A DNA stretch of 64,000 bases from contig NZ_AUND01000001.1 in NCBI RefSeq assembly GCF_000714535.1, positions 248,001 to 312,000 of the forward strand. Direction: 5' to 3'. The notes beneath the pieces were generated by a model that made no database searches, was not told the origin of the DNA, and saw only the letters and a program-made list of their open reading frames with translations. Position numbers and translations under genes: made by a program. The stretch comes from Thioclava pacifica DSM 10166. GTDB taxonomy: Bacteria > Pseudomonadota > Alphaproteobacteria > Rhodobacterales > Rhodobacteraceae. Shown piece after piece: positions 1 to 8,781 of the stretch (positions are counted from its first letter, which is position 1; each line of letters starts with the position of its first letter).

Positions 1-207
1 GCCGAGAAGCTGACCGGGTTTCACACCGGGGGCATCAGCCCGTTCGGGCAGAAACGCGCAAGCCCGGTGGCGTTCGAGGCAAGCGCGCTCGGGGTCGAGA
101 GGATCATCGTCAATGGCGGCAAGCGCGGGCTGATGATCGAGCTTGCCCCCGCCGATGCGCTGAACGCCGCGAAGGCCGAGGCGAAGCCGCTGATCGCCGA
201 TCAGTGA
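1..207 (+). CDS. ybaK: YbaK/EbsC-type aminoacyl-tRNA deacylase, 3' end only
   Basis: The reading frame is open from the first base and ends at TGA 205-207, giving the last 68 residues of a protein cut by the window edge. The segment GGISPFGQKRASPV matches the conserved GG-x-SPFG-x-K stretch of the YbaK/ProX-like editing domain, which hydrolyses Cys-tRNA(Pro) and similar mischarged tRNAs in the cytoplasm. The VNGGKRGLMIEL stretch is the usual final strand of the fold. Its last 7 bases overlap the stop of the convergent DUF3422 gene. The family assignment is fairly firm; the exact tRNA specificity cannot be read from this fragment. Confidence 0.82.
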   Translation, partial: AEKLTGFHTGGISPFGQKRASPVAFEASALGVERIIVNGGKRGLMIELAPADALNAAKAEAKPLIADQ

Positions 208-1490
208 CCGCCCACGCCCTTGCGGATACGCCGGATCATCAGCCAGACCGCGAGGATCACCAGCGGGGTCAGCCCCGCCATCATGATCTCTTTCGTCAGC
301 CCGATCTTTTTCGAGACCGGATAGGCGAGATAGCCCGCGACCGAGATCGCGTAATAGCTGATCGCGACGACCGAGAGCCCTTCGACCGTGTGTTGCAGCC
401 GGAGCTGCAGGTCCGAGCGGCGGTCCATGCTCTCCAACAGCTTCTGGTTCTGCGCCGAGCGCTCCACATCGACCCGCGTGCGCAGCAACTCACCGGCGCG
501 CGCCGCCCGCGTCACCATCTGGCGTAGCCGCGTTTCGGCAGATTTCACCGTGCGCACCGCCGGATCATAGCGCCGCGCCATGAACTCGCTGAGCTTCTGG
601 CGGCCCTCGAAGCGGCTTTCGCGCAAGCTCTCGACCCGCTCGCGCACGATCGCCTCATAGGCGCCGGTGGCGGAAAACCGGAAGGAATGCTGCACCGCGA
701 GGCTTTCCAGCTCGGCCGAGATTTCCAGCAGCTCATGCAGGGTCTCTTCGGCGGAATTGGCATCGTCGCCCATTCCCTCGACGATCTCGGTCAGGCGCGG
801 GTCGAGCGCGTTGAGCCGCTTCGACAGGTCGCGCGCGCGGGCGAGCCCCAGCATCGACATCGCGCGGTAGGTCTCCAGCTCGCATAGCCGCTGCACCGTG
901 CGCCCGATCCGCCCCGGCCCCGTGCCGGGCCGCGCGAAGATCGCAAAGCGCATCTGGCCATTGGGATCGATCCGGAAATCGCCCGCGACGACCGCCGCGC
1001 CATCCAGAACCCATGTGCAAACGAGGCTTTCGGCCACGAACCACTGTTCGAGCATCGGCGCGATATCGTCGGGGTTCTCGGGCAGGTCCACGATACGGAT
1101 CTGCACCGCCGCGATGCGTCCGCCGGGGCCGGCCTCGATCCAGCTGTCGGGAAAGATCTCGGTTTCGGCCGGATCGTAAGCGCGCGAGGACACGCCCTTG
1201 CCGAAGGCGAGATAGGTGGTGAATTCGGTATGGGCCTCCCATTTCAGCTCATGCCGGCCGATCTTGCCGCCATAATGGGTGATCCCGGCCTCGGGCTGGG
1301 CGGCGCCGTTGAGCGTGAGCAGCTCGGCGAGATGCGCCTGATCCTTTGAGCGATCCCGGTTCGCCGCGTCGCGCGGTTCCTTGAAGGCGAGATAGACCGC
1401 ATGGCCCGGCACGCCGAGCTTGGGATAGGGCCGGGCATGAAGCTCGTTCACGAGCGCATAGCGCTGGGGGTGGTCTGGTCTCTGGCTCAT
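201..1490 (-). CDS. DUF3422 family inner-membrane protein
   Basis: This 429-residue protein starts HPQRYALVNELHARPYP, the signature of DUF3422, a family of unknown function. The body is mainly soluble and helical, with a likely coiled-coil stretch at about residues 240-360 rich in E, R and L. Two hydrophobic segments lie near the C-terminus (about 371-391 and 403-421), followed by a basic tail, so it is probably anchored by a C-terminal hairpin with the bulk in the cytoplasm. I chose ATG at 1490 over GTG at 1499 because GGGAAG lies about 8 bases upstream of the ATG. It converges on and overlaps ybaK by 7 bases. No function can be assigned. Confidence 0.8.
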   Translation of the reverse strand: MSQRPDHPQRYALVNELHARPYPKLGVPGHAVYLAFKEPRDAANRDRSKDQAHLAELLTLNGAAQPEAGITHYGGKIGRHELKWEAHTEFTTYLAFGKGVSSRAYDPAETEIFPDSWIEAGPGGRIAAVQIRIVDLPENPDDIAPMLEQWFVAESLVCTWVLDGAAVVAGDFRIDPNGQMRFAIFARPGTGPGRIGRTVQRLCELETYRAMSMLGLARARDLSKRLNALDPRLTEIVEGMGDDANSAEETLHELLEISAELESLAVQHSFRFSATGAYEAIVRERVESLRESRFEGRQKLSEFMARRYDPAVRTVKSAETRLRQMVTRAARAGELLRTRVDVERSAQNQKLLESMDRRSDLQLRLQHTVEGLSVVAISYYAISVAGYLAYPVSKKIGLTKEIMMAGLTPLVILAVWLMIRRIRKGVGGH

Positions 1491-1620
1491 CTGGGGCACT
1501 TCCCGATCACACGGCTGTTACCCCTTTGCCTGCGGTGAAAACCCGTCGTGATCAAGGCTTTGGGGGCATGCATCGGCATACCTTGCAATTCTGCCACAGC
1601 GCGCGCGGGCGGGAAAGCGG

Positions 1621-1683
1621 GCAGGGGGCTCTGCCCCCGCTGCCGGATGGCAGCCCCCCGAGATATTTGGGTCAAGAAGAAGC
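1621..1683 (+). repeat. GC-hairpin/ATATTTGG/AAGAAGAA intergenic repeat, copy A
   Basis: A GGGGGC-tct-GCCCCC hairpin is followed by a second CTGCC/GGCAG hairpin and then CCCCCCGAGATATTTGGG and TCAAGAAGAAG. It belongs to the same family as the copies near 3702, 23166 and 37242, but has diverged in the hairpin region. It lies in the 248-bp gap between the divergent DUF3422 and sugar dehydrogenase genes; I see no gene in that gap. Confidence 0.75.
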
Positions 1684-1738
1684 GAGGGGTTTTCGTGGCG
1701 CGGATCGCTCCCATCTTTGAGAAGACAGGAGGTGCCCG

Positions 1739-2818
1739 ATGACCCGTTTCTTGAGTTTGATCCTGAGCCTCGCATTGGCCGGGCCAGCCCTTGCGCAGAA
1801 TGTGGGCGAGAAGCCCGCCACGCGCGACTGGCCCTTTTCGCTGAGGCCCGTGGCCGAGTTGCAGAACCCCTGGGCGATCGCGGCGCTGCCCGATGGCTCG
1901 GTGCTTGTCACGGGCAAGGCAGGGCGGATGTGGCATGTCACTCAGTCAGGTGCGCGTGAACTGACGGGACTGCCGAGCGTCCAGTATCGCGGGCAGAACG
2001 GGTTGCTCGATGTCGCGGTGGCGCCAGATTTCGCGACGACCCGTGAGGTCTATCTGACCTATGTCTCACGCGGCAATGCGCTGGTTCTGGCGCGCGGGAG
2101 GCTCGAAGGGGACCGGATCGCGGGTCTGAAAACGCTCTGGCAGCAGACGCCCGGCGGTCGCGGTCAGCCCGGCGGGATCATCGCATTCGGACCGGACGGG
2201 ATGCTCTATCTCAGCGTTGGTGATCGCATGCAGCCCGATACCGCGCAGGACCCCGATAACCCGCGTGGCAAGATCCTGCGGCTCACGCGGGACGGCAAAC
2301 CGGCACCGGGCAATCCGCACTATGACAAGGGCGGTGTGCGGGCCCAGACCTGGTCCGAGGGGCATCGCAACCCCTATGGCCTCGCCTTCACACCGGACGG
2401 CAACCTTTGGGAACATGAGATGGGACCGCGCGGCGGCGACGAGCTGAACCTGATCGAACCGGGCAAGAATTACGGCTGGAACGAGGTCTCGAACGGACGG
2501 CATTATTCCGGCCTGCCCATCCCCGATCACGATACCCGACCGGAATTCGAGCCGCCGAAGCTTTGGTGGACACCGGTGATCGCGCCCTCGGGGCTGGCGG
2601 TCTATGAAGGGCGCGACTTCCCGCAATGGCAGGGCGATATGCTGATCGGCGGTCTGGCGGGCAGCGGCCTGGCGCTGATCGCGGGCGATGGCTCGGACCA
2701 GCTTGCGCGCTGGGATCTGGAGATGCGGGTGCGCGATGTGGCCGTGGGCCCGCAAGGGCAGGTCTGGATCATCGAAGACGCCGATGACGGCGCGCTCTAC
2801 CGCCTGGTTCCGAAGTGA
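1739..2818 (+). CDS. PQQ-dependent sugar (aldose) dehydrogenase, YliI-like
   Basis: A 359-residue exported protein with a clear signal peptide (MTRFLSLILSLALAGPALA). The mature part is a soluble-glucose-dehydrogenase beta-propeller. It shows the family blocks LQNPWAIAALPDG, GQNGLLDVAVAPDF, LYLSVGDR, a GHRNPYGLAF motif holding the catalytic histidine, and HEMGPRGGDELN. The family oxidises aldoses in the periplasm using PQQ and calcium. AGGAGG at 1727-1732 fixes the ATG at 1739. It appears monocistronic, with a tRNA on the opposite strand just downstream. Substrate is unknown, and no PQQ biosynthesis gene is in the window. Confidence 0.88.
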   Translation: MTRFLSLILSLALAGPALAQNVGEKPATRDWPFSLRPVAELQNPWAIAALPDGSVLVTGKAGRMWHVTQSGARELTGLPSVQYRGQNGLLDVAVAPDFATTREVYLTYVSRGNALVLARGRLEGDRIAGLKTLWQQTPGGRGQPGGIIAFGPDGMLYLSVGDRMQPDTAQDPDNPRGKILRLTRDGKPAPGNPHYDKGGVRAQTWSEGHRNPYGLAFTPDGNLWEHEMGPRGGDELNLIEPGKNYGWNEVSNGRHYSGLPIPDHDTRPEFEPPKLWWTPVIAPSGLAVYEGRDFPQWQGDMLIGGLAGSGLALIAGDGSDQLARWDLEMRVRDVAVGPQGQVWIIEDADDGALYRLVPK

Positions 2819-2826
2819 GGGGAAGC

Positions 2827-2900
2827 TGGAGCGGGTAGCGGGAATCGAACCCGCGCGTTCAGCTTGGGAAGCTGACAGGCTACCATTACATCATACCCGC
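2827..2900 (-). tRNA. tRNA-Gly(CCC)
   Basis: Read on the minus strand, GCGGGTA pairs with TACCCGC as the acceptor stem, followed by an encoded discriminator T and CCA (2827-2829). The D-arm contains AATGGTAGC. The anticodon stem TCAGC/GCTGA encloses loop TTCCCAA, so the anticodon is CCC (reads GGG). The T-arm contains GGTTCGATTCC. The molecule is 71 nt plus CCA. It lies 8 bases past the end of the convergent sugar dehydrogenase gene. Confidence 0.96.
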
Positions 2901-2959
2901 ATGGTGCGAGCGCAGAGGTAAGTCAGCCGCCGCGCCCGGTCAAGAGGGATCGCGCAGCA

Positions 2960-2995
2960 AAACGCCCGGGAGGCGCAAAGGCCAACCGGGCGTTT
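2960..2995 (-). terminator. Rho-independent terminator of the fasciclin gene
   Basis: AAACGCCCGG (2960-2969) pairs perfectly with CCGGGCGTTT (2986-2995). On the minus strand the hairpin is followed by TTTTGC. It starts 25 bases past the stop of the minus-strand fasciclin gene. Confidence 0.75.
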
Positions 2996-3019
2996 CTCGC
3001 AAACCCGAAGGGAGCGGGC

Positions 3020-3592
3020 TTACATCTTCGGCAGCATCACGGTCGAGATCACGTGAACCATGCCGTTCGACTGACGCACATCGGCGGTCTCCACGGTGGC
3101 GACATCGCCCTTGGGATCGGTCAGCATCACCTTGCCGTCCTTCATCGTGGCCATCAGATCGCAGCCCCCGAGGGTCTCGATCTTGGCCATGCCATGTCCC
3201 TTCTCGATCGTTTTGACGATGTTCTCGGCGGTGATCACGCCGCTCGCCACGTGGCAGGTCAGGATCTTGGTCAGCGTCTCCTTGTTCTCGGGCTTGACCA
3301 GCGTCTCGACCGTGCCCGCGGGCAGCTTGTCAAAGGCGGCGTTCGTCGGCGCGAAGACGGTGAAGGGGCCGGGACCTGCGAGCGTCTCCACCAGCCCCGC
3401 AGCCTTCACGGCCGCCACCAGCGTGGTGAGGTTCGGCGCGGCCGAGGCATTGGCCGCAATCGGCTTGTTGGCGTACATCTTGGCGCCACCGACCATCGGG
3501 TTCATGTGCTCGCCAGCCATGACGGGCCCGGCGATGGCCAGCGTTGCGGCAGCCGAAATCGACGCGACAAAAGCGCGGAAGTTCAAAGACAT
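3020..3592 (-). CDS. Exported fasciclin (FAS1) domain protein
   Basis: This 190-residue protein has an N-terminal signal peptide ending near PVMAG and one FAS1 domain covering most of the mature chain. The FAS1 H1 box is visible as FTVFAPTNAAFDKLP, and the H2-like region ends NGMVHVISTVMLP. Bacterial single-FAS1 proteins are periplasmic or surface proteins linked to adhesion, without enzymatic activity. I placed the start at ATG 3592 rather than an in-frame start 18 bases upstream, because AGGGAGA sits 7-8 bases before it and the signal peptide then begins normally. A rho-independent terminator follows. Ligand and role are unknown. Confidence 0.88.
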   Translation of the reverse strand: MSLNFRAFVASISAAATLAIAGPVMAGEHMNPMVGGAKMYANKPIAANASAAPNLTTLVAAVKAAGLVETLAGPGPFTVFAPTNAAFDKLPAGTVETLVKPENKETLTKILTCHVASGVITAENIVKTIEKGHGMAKIETLGGCDLMATMKDGKVMLTDPKGDVATVETADVRQSNGMVHVISTVMLPKM

Positions 3593-3701
3593 AGTGATTC
3601 TCCCTGTCATTAGACGGAGCCTTTCCGTCTGGTGCAGGAGGTACGCAAACAGTGCGGGAAAGCGATCACTCGGAGCGGATCACGAAGTCGTGAGCGCCTG
3701 G

Positions 3702-3760
3702 CTTCTTCTTGATGAAAATATCTCGGGGGAGGCCGCAGGCCGGGGGCAGAGCCCCCTTTG
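3702..3760 (-). repeat. Intergenic repeat, copy B (inverted)
   Basis: The complement reads a GC-rich hairpin, then CCCCCGAGATATTTTCAT and CAAGAAGAAG. This is the same architecture as the copies at 1621, 23166 and 37242, in the opposite orientation. It fills much of the 224-bp gap between the fasciclin gene and the downstream end of the ASKHA gene; no gene was seen in that gap. Confidence 0.72.
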
Positions 3761-3816
3761 CGTTTTGTCTCGTCGCCCTCCGGCGCCAGGGGCGGAACCG
3801 CCTTTGCATATGCCCC

Positions 3817-5838
3817 TCAGCCGCGCCGCCGACGCCGGCGCCCGCCGCCATCCTCGCCCGATCCGCCGGTATTGAAGCTGACATCGGGCAGGGGGGCGAT
3901 CTTGCGCAGCTCGGGGAAGGGGGCGGTGGCATGGGGCAGGGCGTTCGCGGCCACGAAATGCTCCTGGAAGCGCGGCTCGATCGCGGTCTCGACCTTGGTG
4001 ATCTTTTTCACCTGATCCTCGATCTCGCGCCGCGCCTTGACCGAACACAGCGCCATATGTGCGCCGGTGCCCGCCGCATTCCCGGCCGAGCTGACGTGAT
4101 TCAGAGGTGCGTCGGGGATCATGCCCAGCACCATCGCGTGTTTGGGCGAGATATGCGCCCCGAACGCGCCCGCCAGCACCACGCGGTCGACCGTGTCCAC
4201 GCCCATCTCGTCCATCAGCAGCCGCGCACCGGCATAAAGCGCGGATTTCGCCAGCTGGATTGCGCGGATATCGCCTTGGGTGACGGTGATACGCGGGCCC
4301 TCGAGCCCGCCGTCGAAGATCACGTATTCATGGGTGCGCCCGTTCGGCTCGCAGCGCGGCGTGCCGACCTGTTCGGCAGAGCCGATCAGCCCCGAGGCAT
4401 CGACGATCCCGGCCATGCGCATCTCGGCCACGGCCTCGATGATGCCCGAGCCGCAGATGCCCGTGATGCGCGGCGTGCCGAACTCGGGATCGGTGGACCA
4501 GTGGTCATTGCCGATGATCTTGAAGCGCGGCTCCTTGGTCGCGGGGTCGATCTCGATGCGCTCGATCGCGCCGGGGGCGGCACGCTGGCCGCTGGAGATC
4601 TGCGCGCCCTCGAAGGCGGGGCCGGTGGGCGAGGAACAGGCCAGAACCCGTTGATTATTTCCCAGAAGGATCTCGGCATTGGTGCCGACATCGACGATCA
4701 GCGAGAGGTCCTTGCGGCGCTGCGGGGCTTCCGACAGTGCCACGGCCGCCGCATCGGCGCCCACATGGCCCGCGATCAGCGGCAGGATATAGGCGCGTGC
4801 ACCGGCGCTGGCGTCGATCCCGATTTCGCGGGCGGGAAAGTCGAGGCTCTCCGAGGTTGCCAGCGCAAAGGGCGCCTGACCCAGTTCGACCGGGTCGATG
4901 CCCAGCAGCAGGTGGTGCATCACCGGATTGCAGACCACGACCGCCTCGACGATCTCTTCCGTGCCGACTTTCGCTTCACCGGCCAGCTCGCGCGCCAGAT
5001 CGCCCATCGCGTCGCGCACGGCCTTGGTCATTTCCTGATCGCCGCCGGGGTTCATCATCGCGTAGGAGACCCGGCTCATCAGGTCTTCGCCGAAGCGGAT
5101 CTGCGGGTTCATCACGCCTGCCGAGGCCAGCACCCGCCCGTCATCGAGCGCGACCAGATGCCCCGCGATGGTGGTCGAGCCGAGGTCGATCGCCAGCCCG
5201 TAAAGCGGCGCCTCTCGCAGCCCCGGGAAGACGCCGGTGACGCGCGGTCCGTCGCCCGCGTCATGCAGCGCGACGGTCACCTTCCAATCGCCCTTGCGCA
5301 GCACCGGCTGAAGCACGCGCAGCACCTCAAGATCGGTGCGCACGCCCTTGACCTGCCATTGTTTTTCGAGCGCCTGCGCCAGCCGCTGGAAATCGCCCTC
5401 GGGGCGGTGCATGTCGGGCTCTTCGACCTCGATATAGACGGGGCGCGTGGCGGGATCCATCTCCATCACCCGCTCCGAGGCCGCCTTGCGCACGACCTGT
5501 TTGTGGACCTGACTTTCGGGCGGCACGTCGATCACCACATCGGCGAGGATCTCGGTCTGGCAGCCCAGACGATAGCCGGGCTTCAGCCCGCGGATCTTGT
5601 CGTAGCGCTGTTCGACCGCGTTCAGCCCGCTCACCGCGCCGGGCTCGACATGCAGCCCGTGTTTCGGGAAATCGCCGAAAGAGGGCACGACCATGCATTT
5701 CGAGCAGACCCCGCGCCCGCCGCAGACGGAATCGAGATCGACGCCCAGCTTGCGCGCCGCGGCCAGAACCCTGGTGCCACGCGCCACGCGCCCCCGCTTG
5801 CCCGAGGGGGTAAAGATCACCTGAACGTCGTCACTCAT
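3817..5838 (-). CDS. RACo-like ferredoxin/ASKHA ATPase (corrinoid protein reactivase family, DUF4445)
   Basis: A 673-residue protein with an N-terminal plant-type [2Fe-2S] domain: Cys39, Cys45 and Cys48 in VCGGRGVCSKC, plus Cys93 in YRLGCQTE. A linker follows and then an ASKHA ATPase domain from about residue 185, showing GLAIDLGSTTIAGHL, LIVDVGTNAEILLGN and VVLAGAFGAHI. Proteins of this type reductively reactivate Co(II) corrinoid proteins in methyl-transfer systems, driven by ATP. The extreme C-terminus is an odd Gly/Arg tail (GGGRRRRRRG). ATG 5838 is preceded by GGGAGCAG. No methyltransferase or corrinoid protein is adjacent, so its partner must lie elsewhere. The domain reading is firm, the role inferred. 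Confidence 0.85.
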   Translation of the reverse strand: MSDDVQVIFTPSGKRGRVARGTRVLAAARKLGVDLDSVCGGRGVCSKCMVVPSFGDFPKHGLHVEPGAVSGLNAVEQRYDKIRGLKPGYRLGCQTEILADVVIDVPPESQVHKQVVRKAASERVMEMDPATRPVYIEVEEPDMHRPEGDFQRLAQALEKQWQVKGVRTDLEVLRVLQPVLRKGDWKVTVALHDAGDGPRVTGVFPGLREAPLYGLAIDLGSTTIAGHLVALDDGRVLASAGVMNPQIRFGEDLMSRVSYAMMNPGGDQEMTKAVRDAMGDLARELAGEAKVGTEEIVEAVVVCNPVMHHLLLGIDPVELGQAPFALATSESLDFPAREIGIDASAGARAYILPLIAGHVGADAAAVALSEAPQRRKDLSLIVDVGTNAEILLGNNQRVLACSSPTGPAFEGAQISSGQRAAPGAIERIEIDPATKEPRFKIIGNDHWSTDPEFGTPRITGICGSGIIEAVAEMRMAGIVDASGLIGSAEQVGTPRCEPNGRTHEYVIFDGGLEGPRITVTQGDIRAIQLAKSALYAGARLLMDEMGVDTVDRVVLAGAFGAHISPKHAMVLGMIPDAPLNHVSSAGNAAGTGAHMALCSVKARREIEDQVKKITKVETAIEPRFQEHFVAANALPHATAPFPELRKIAPLPDVSFNTGGSGEDGGGRRRRRRG

Positions 5839-6020
5839 GTTCTGCTCCCGTAGTCGCTTGCCCCCGTTCTAGGGCGCGCGCGCGCCAGAGCAAAGCCCGC
5901 AACCGACCCGCCCGGATGAGAAATCGTCATGATGATCTTGCGCAGGACACAGCTTGTCCCTGTCGTTCCCGTGATCAATCCCGTTGCCTTGCGCGCGCGC
6001 AGGCCCTAAACCCATGCGCC

Positions 6021-6836
6021 ATGAAGATACTTTTCCTTGGCGATGTGATGGGCCGCGCGGGCCGCGCCGCGATCTCCGATCGCCTCCCGAAGCTGCGTGA
6101 CGACTGGGGCCTCGATTTCGTCGTGGTCAATGGCGAGAACGCCTCGGGTGGCATGGGTCTGACCGGCGATCACGCGAAACTGCTGCTCCAGGCGGGCGCG
6201 GATGTGGTGACGCTGGGCGACCATGCGTTCGATCAGAAGGACATGATGCGTTTCATCGAGAGTGAGCCGCGCATCATCCGCCCGCTCAACTACGCCAAGG
6301 AAGCGCCGGGCAAGGGCGCGCGGGTGTTCTCGGATCGGCGCGGCCGCAAGGTGCTGGTGGCGCAGGTTCTGGGCAATGTGTTCATGAAACGCGCCTTTGA
6401 CGACCCGTTCTCCGCCATCGAGGCCGAGCTGAAACGCTTCCCGCTGGGTGGCGCGGTGCAGGCGGCGCTGGTCGACATGCATTGCGAGGCGACCTCCGAG
6501 AAGATGGCGATGGGCCATTGGTGCGACGGGCGCGCCTCGGTCGTCGTGGGCACCCATACCCACGTTCCCACGGGCGATGCGCAGATCCTCGAAGGCGGCA
6601 CGGCCTTCCTGTCGGATGCGGGCATGTGCGGGGATTACAACTCGGTGATCGGCATGGAAAAGGCCGAACCGATGCGCCGTTTCGTGACCGGCATGGCGAA
6701 GGAACGGTTCAGCCCCGCGCGCGGCGATGTCACGCTTTGCGGCTTCTATGTCGAGACCGACGACCGCTCGGGCCGCGCCAAGCGCTGTGAGGCGGTCCGC
6801 ATCGGCGGGCGGCTCGCGCAGGCCAGCCCGATCTGA
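6021..6836 (+). CDS. ymdB: YmdB-family metallophosphoesterase (TIGR00282)
   Basis: A 271-residue cytoplasmic enzyme with all expected dinuclear-metal motifs: GDVMGRAGR at 7-15, VVNGENASGG near 38-47, TLGDHAFD near 71-78, DMHCEATSEK, and GTHTHVPTGDA near 174-184. Members hydrolyse 2',3'-cyclic nucleotides and can act as cNMP phosphodiesterases. I selected ATG 6021 because homology to the family (MKILFLGDVMG) begins exactly there; the upstream in-frame extension has no recognisable content. In related genomes the gene often follows a 5-formyltetrahydrofolate cyclo-ligase gene, which is absent here. The next gene, 155 bp downstream, is an unrelated permease. Confidence 0.9.
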   Translation: MKILFLGDVMGRAGRAAISDRLPKLRDDWGLDFVVVNGENASGGMGLTGDHAKLLLQAGADVVTLGDHAFDQKDMMRFIESEPRIIRPLNYAKEAPGKGARVFSDRRGRKVLVAQVLGNVFMKRAFDDPFSAIEAELKRFPLGGAVQAALVDMHCEATSEKMAMGHWCDGRASVVVGTHTHVPTGDAQILEGGTAFLSDAGMCGDYNSVIGMEKAEPMRRFVTGMAKERFSPARGDVTLCGFYVETDDRSGRAKRCEAVRIGGRLAQASPI

Positions 6837-6991
6837 TCGCGGCCCCCCGGACGAGCCCCGACCCCAAGCGCGACAAACCGCCCGAAAACCATGCATTTGC
6901 CCCCAAAAGCTCAGCCCGCCTCTCACGCCACGCTTGCCCGGGCGCGCAGCACTTGTAGTATCGGCCCGATGCGTCTGCACGAGCCTCATAG

Positions 6992-8770
6992 ATGATCCAA
7001 CTGCCCTTCAACGAAACCGGCATGGCCATTGTGGCGCTGTTGGTCGTGGCCTGGATGTTCGCGATGTTCATTCGCGAGACCTGGCCGCCCGAGGTCACCG
7101 CGATCGCGGGGGCCGCCCTGATGCTGGTCTTCGGGCTGACCCCTTACGAGAGCGCCTCGGCAGTGCTGGCGAACCCTGCGCCCTGGACCATCGCCTTCAT
7201 GTTCCTGATCATGGGGGCGCTGGTGCGCACCGGCGCGCTCGACGCGATGACCCGCTATGCCGAGGCGCGCATCGACGACAATCCCAAGCTCACGATCCTC
7301 CTGATGTTCGTCATCACCATGCTGGCCAGCGCGGTGATGAACAACACGCCCGTCGTCGCGGTGATGATCCCGGTCTTCATTCAGGTCGCGCGCAAACTCA
7401 ATATCTCGCCCTCGCGTTTCCTGATGCCGCTGAGCTACGTGACCGTGATGGGCGGCATGATCACCCTGATCGGCACCTCGACCAACATTCTCGTCGATGG
7501 CGTCGTGCGCACCCGTGGGATCGAGCCCTTCTCGATCTTCGAGATCGCACCGCTGGGCCTCGCGATCTGTCTTGTCGGCGGGGCCTTTATGATGCTCTTT
7601 GCGCGCCGTCTCATCCCTGAGCGTCAGTCGCTTTCCTTCCTGCTCGGCGATCGCCCGAAGATGAAATATTTCACCGAGGTCGCGATCCCCGAGGAAAGCG
7701 GCCTGATCGGTGAGAAGGTTCTCGAAACCGACACGTTCAAGCGCGAGGGCGTGCGCGTGATCGACGTGCTGCGCGGCGATGCCTCGCTCCGGCGCGATCT
7801 GCCCTCGGTCGAGCTGGAGGCGGGCGACCGCGTCGTGCTGCGCTCCGAAATGGAAGAGCTGCTCGGGATGCAGAAGAACCGTGACCTGCGCATGGTCGAC
7901 AAGCTGTCCTCGGTGCGCACCGAGACGGTCGAAGTGCTGATCTCGCCCGGCTGCCGGATGATCGGGCAGCGTCTGGGCGACATGCGCCTGCGCCGCCGCT
8001 ACGGCGTCTACGTGCTCGCAGCCCATCGCCGGAACCAGAATATCGGCCGCCAGCTCGACGATCTCGTGGTCGTGGTGGGCGATACGCTGCTGCTTGAAGG
8101 CGCGCCCGAGGATATCGCGCGCCTTGCCGCGGATATGGACCTTGTCGACGTGTCCAAACCGCAGGCCCGCGCCTATCGCCGCTCGCATATGCCCGCCGCC
8201 ATCGGCGCGCTCGCGGCGGTGGTGATCCTCTCGGCGCTCGGCGTGGCGCCCATCCTTGCGCTCGCCATGGTCGCGGTCGCGGGTATCCTGATCCTGCGCT
8301 GCATCGACACCGACGAGGCCTTCACCTTCATCGAGGGCCGCCTGCTTGCGCTGATCTTCGCGATGCTCGTGGTGGGGACGGGGCTGGAACATTCGGGCGC
8401 GGTACAACTCATCGTGAGCGGCGTCGCGCCCTGGCTCCAGACCTTGCCCCCGCAAGCCGCGCTGATCGTGGTCTATTTCCTCGGCCTTTTCATGACGGAA
8501 TTGCTGTCGAACAACGCGGTTGCGGTGATCTACACGCCGATCGCGATCTCGCTGGCGGCGGCGCTGGGGCTCGATCCGCGGCCCTTCGCGGTGGCGGTGA
8601 TGTTCTCGGCCTCGGTGGCGTTCGCCACCCCGATCGGCTATCAGACTCACATGATGGTCTACGGGCCCGGCGGCTATAAATTCTCGGATTTCCTGCGTTT
8701 CGGGATCCCGATGGATATCGTGACCGGCCTCACCGCCTGCCTGCTGATCCCGCTGATCTGGCCCTTCTGA
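6992..8770 (+). CDS. SLC13-type permease with two RCK_C (TrkA-C) domains
   Basis: This 592-residue membrane protein has two halves of transmembrane helices flanking a cytosolic insert. The insert (about 215-390) carries two TrkA-C/RCK_C domains, visible as GVRVIDVLRGD...LEAGDRVVLRS and GVYVLAAHRR...VVVGDTLLLEG. The membrane halves each carry the ion-transporter signature: NNTPVVAVMIP at about 117-127 and SNNAVAVIYTP at about 507-517. The fold is that of divalent-anion/Na+ symporters; substrates in the family include sulfate and dicarboxylates, and the substrate here is not determined. A lipoprotein gene follows after 11 bp and is probably cotranscribed. Confidence 0.87.
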   Translation: MIQLPFNETGMAIVALLVVAWMFAMFIRETWPPEVTAIAGAALMLVFGLTPYESASAVLANPAPWTIAFMFLIMGALVRTGALDAMTRYAEARIDDNPKLTILLMFVITMLASAVMNNTPVVAVMIPVFIQVARKLNISPSRFLMPLSYVTVMGGMITLIGTSTNILVDGVVRTRGIEPFSIFEIAPLGLAICLVGGAFMMLFARRLIPERQSLSFLLGDRPKMKYFTEVAIPEESGLIGEKVLETDTFKREGVRVIDVLRGDASLRRDLPSVELEAGDRVVLRSEMEELLGMQKNRDLRMVDKLSSVRTETVEVLISPGCRMIGQRLGDMRLRRRYGVYVLAAHRRNQNIGRQLDDLVVVVGDTLLLEGAPEDIARLAADMDLVDVSKPQARAYRRSHMPAAIGALAAVVILSALGVAPILALAMVAVAGILILRCIDTDEAFTFIEGRLLALIFAMLVVGTGLEHSGAVQLIVSGVAPWLQTLPPQAALIVVYFLGLFMTELLSNNAVAVIYTPIAISLAAALGLDPRPFAVAVMFSASVAFATPIGYQTHMMVYGPGGYKFSDFLRFGIPMDIVTGLTACLLIPLIWPF

Positions 8771-8781
8771 GGAGAAAGCCG

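Noticed and set aside
3709-5853. A 714-codon plus-strand frame opposite the RACo-like gene
   Set aside because: Composition is typical of an antisense shadow; the minus-strand protein has intact cysteine and ATPase motifs.
5839-6020. Possible 6S RNA or 5-formyltetrahydrofolate cyclo-ligase remnant before ymdB
   Set aside because: These often precede ymdB in relatives, but the 182 bp show neither the long 6S-type imperfect hairpin nor any cyclo-ligase motif.
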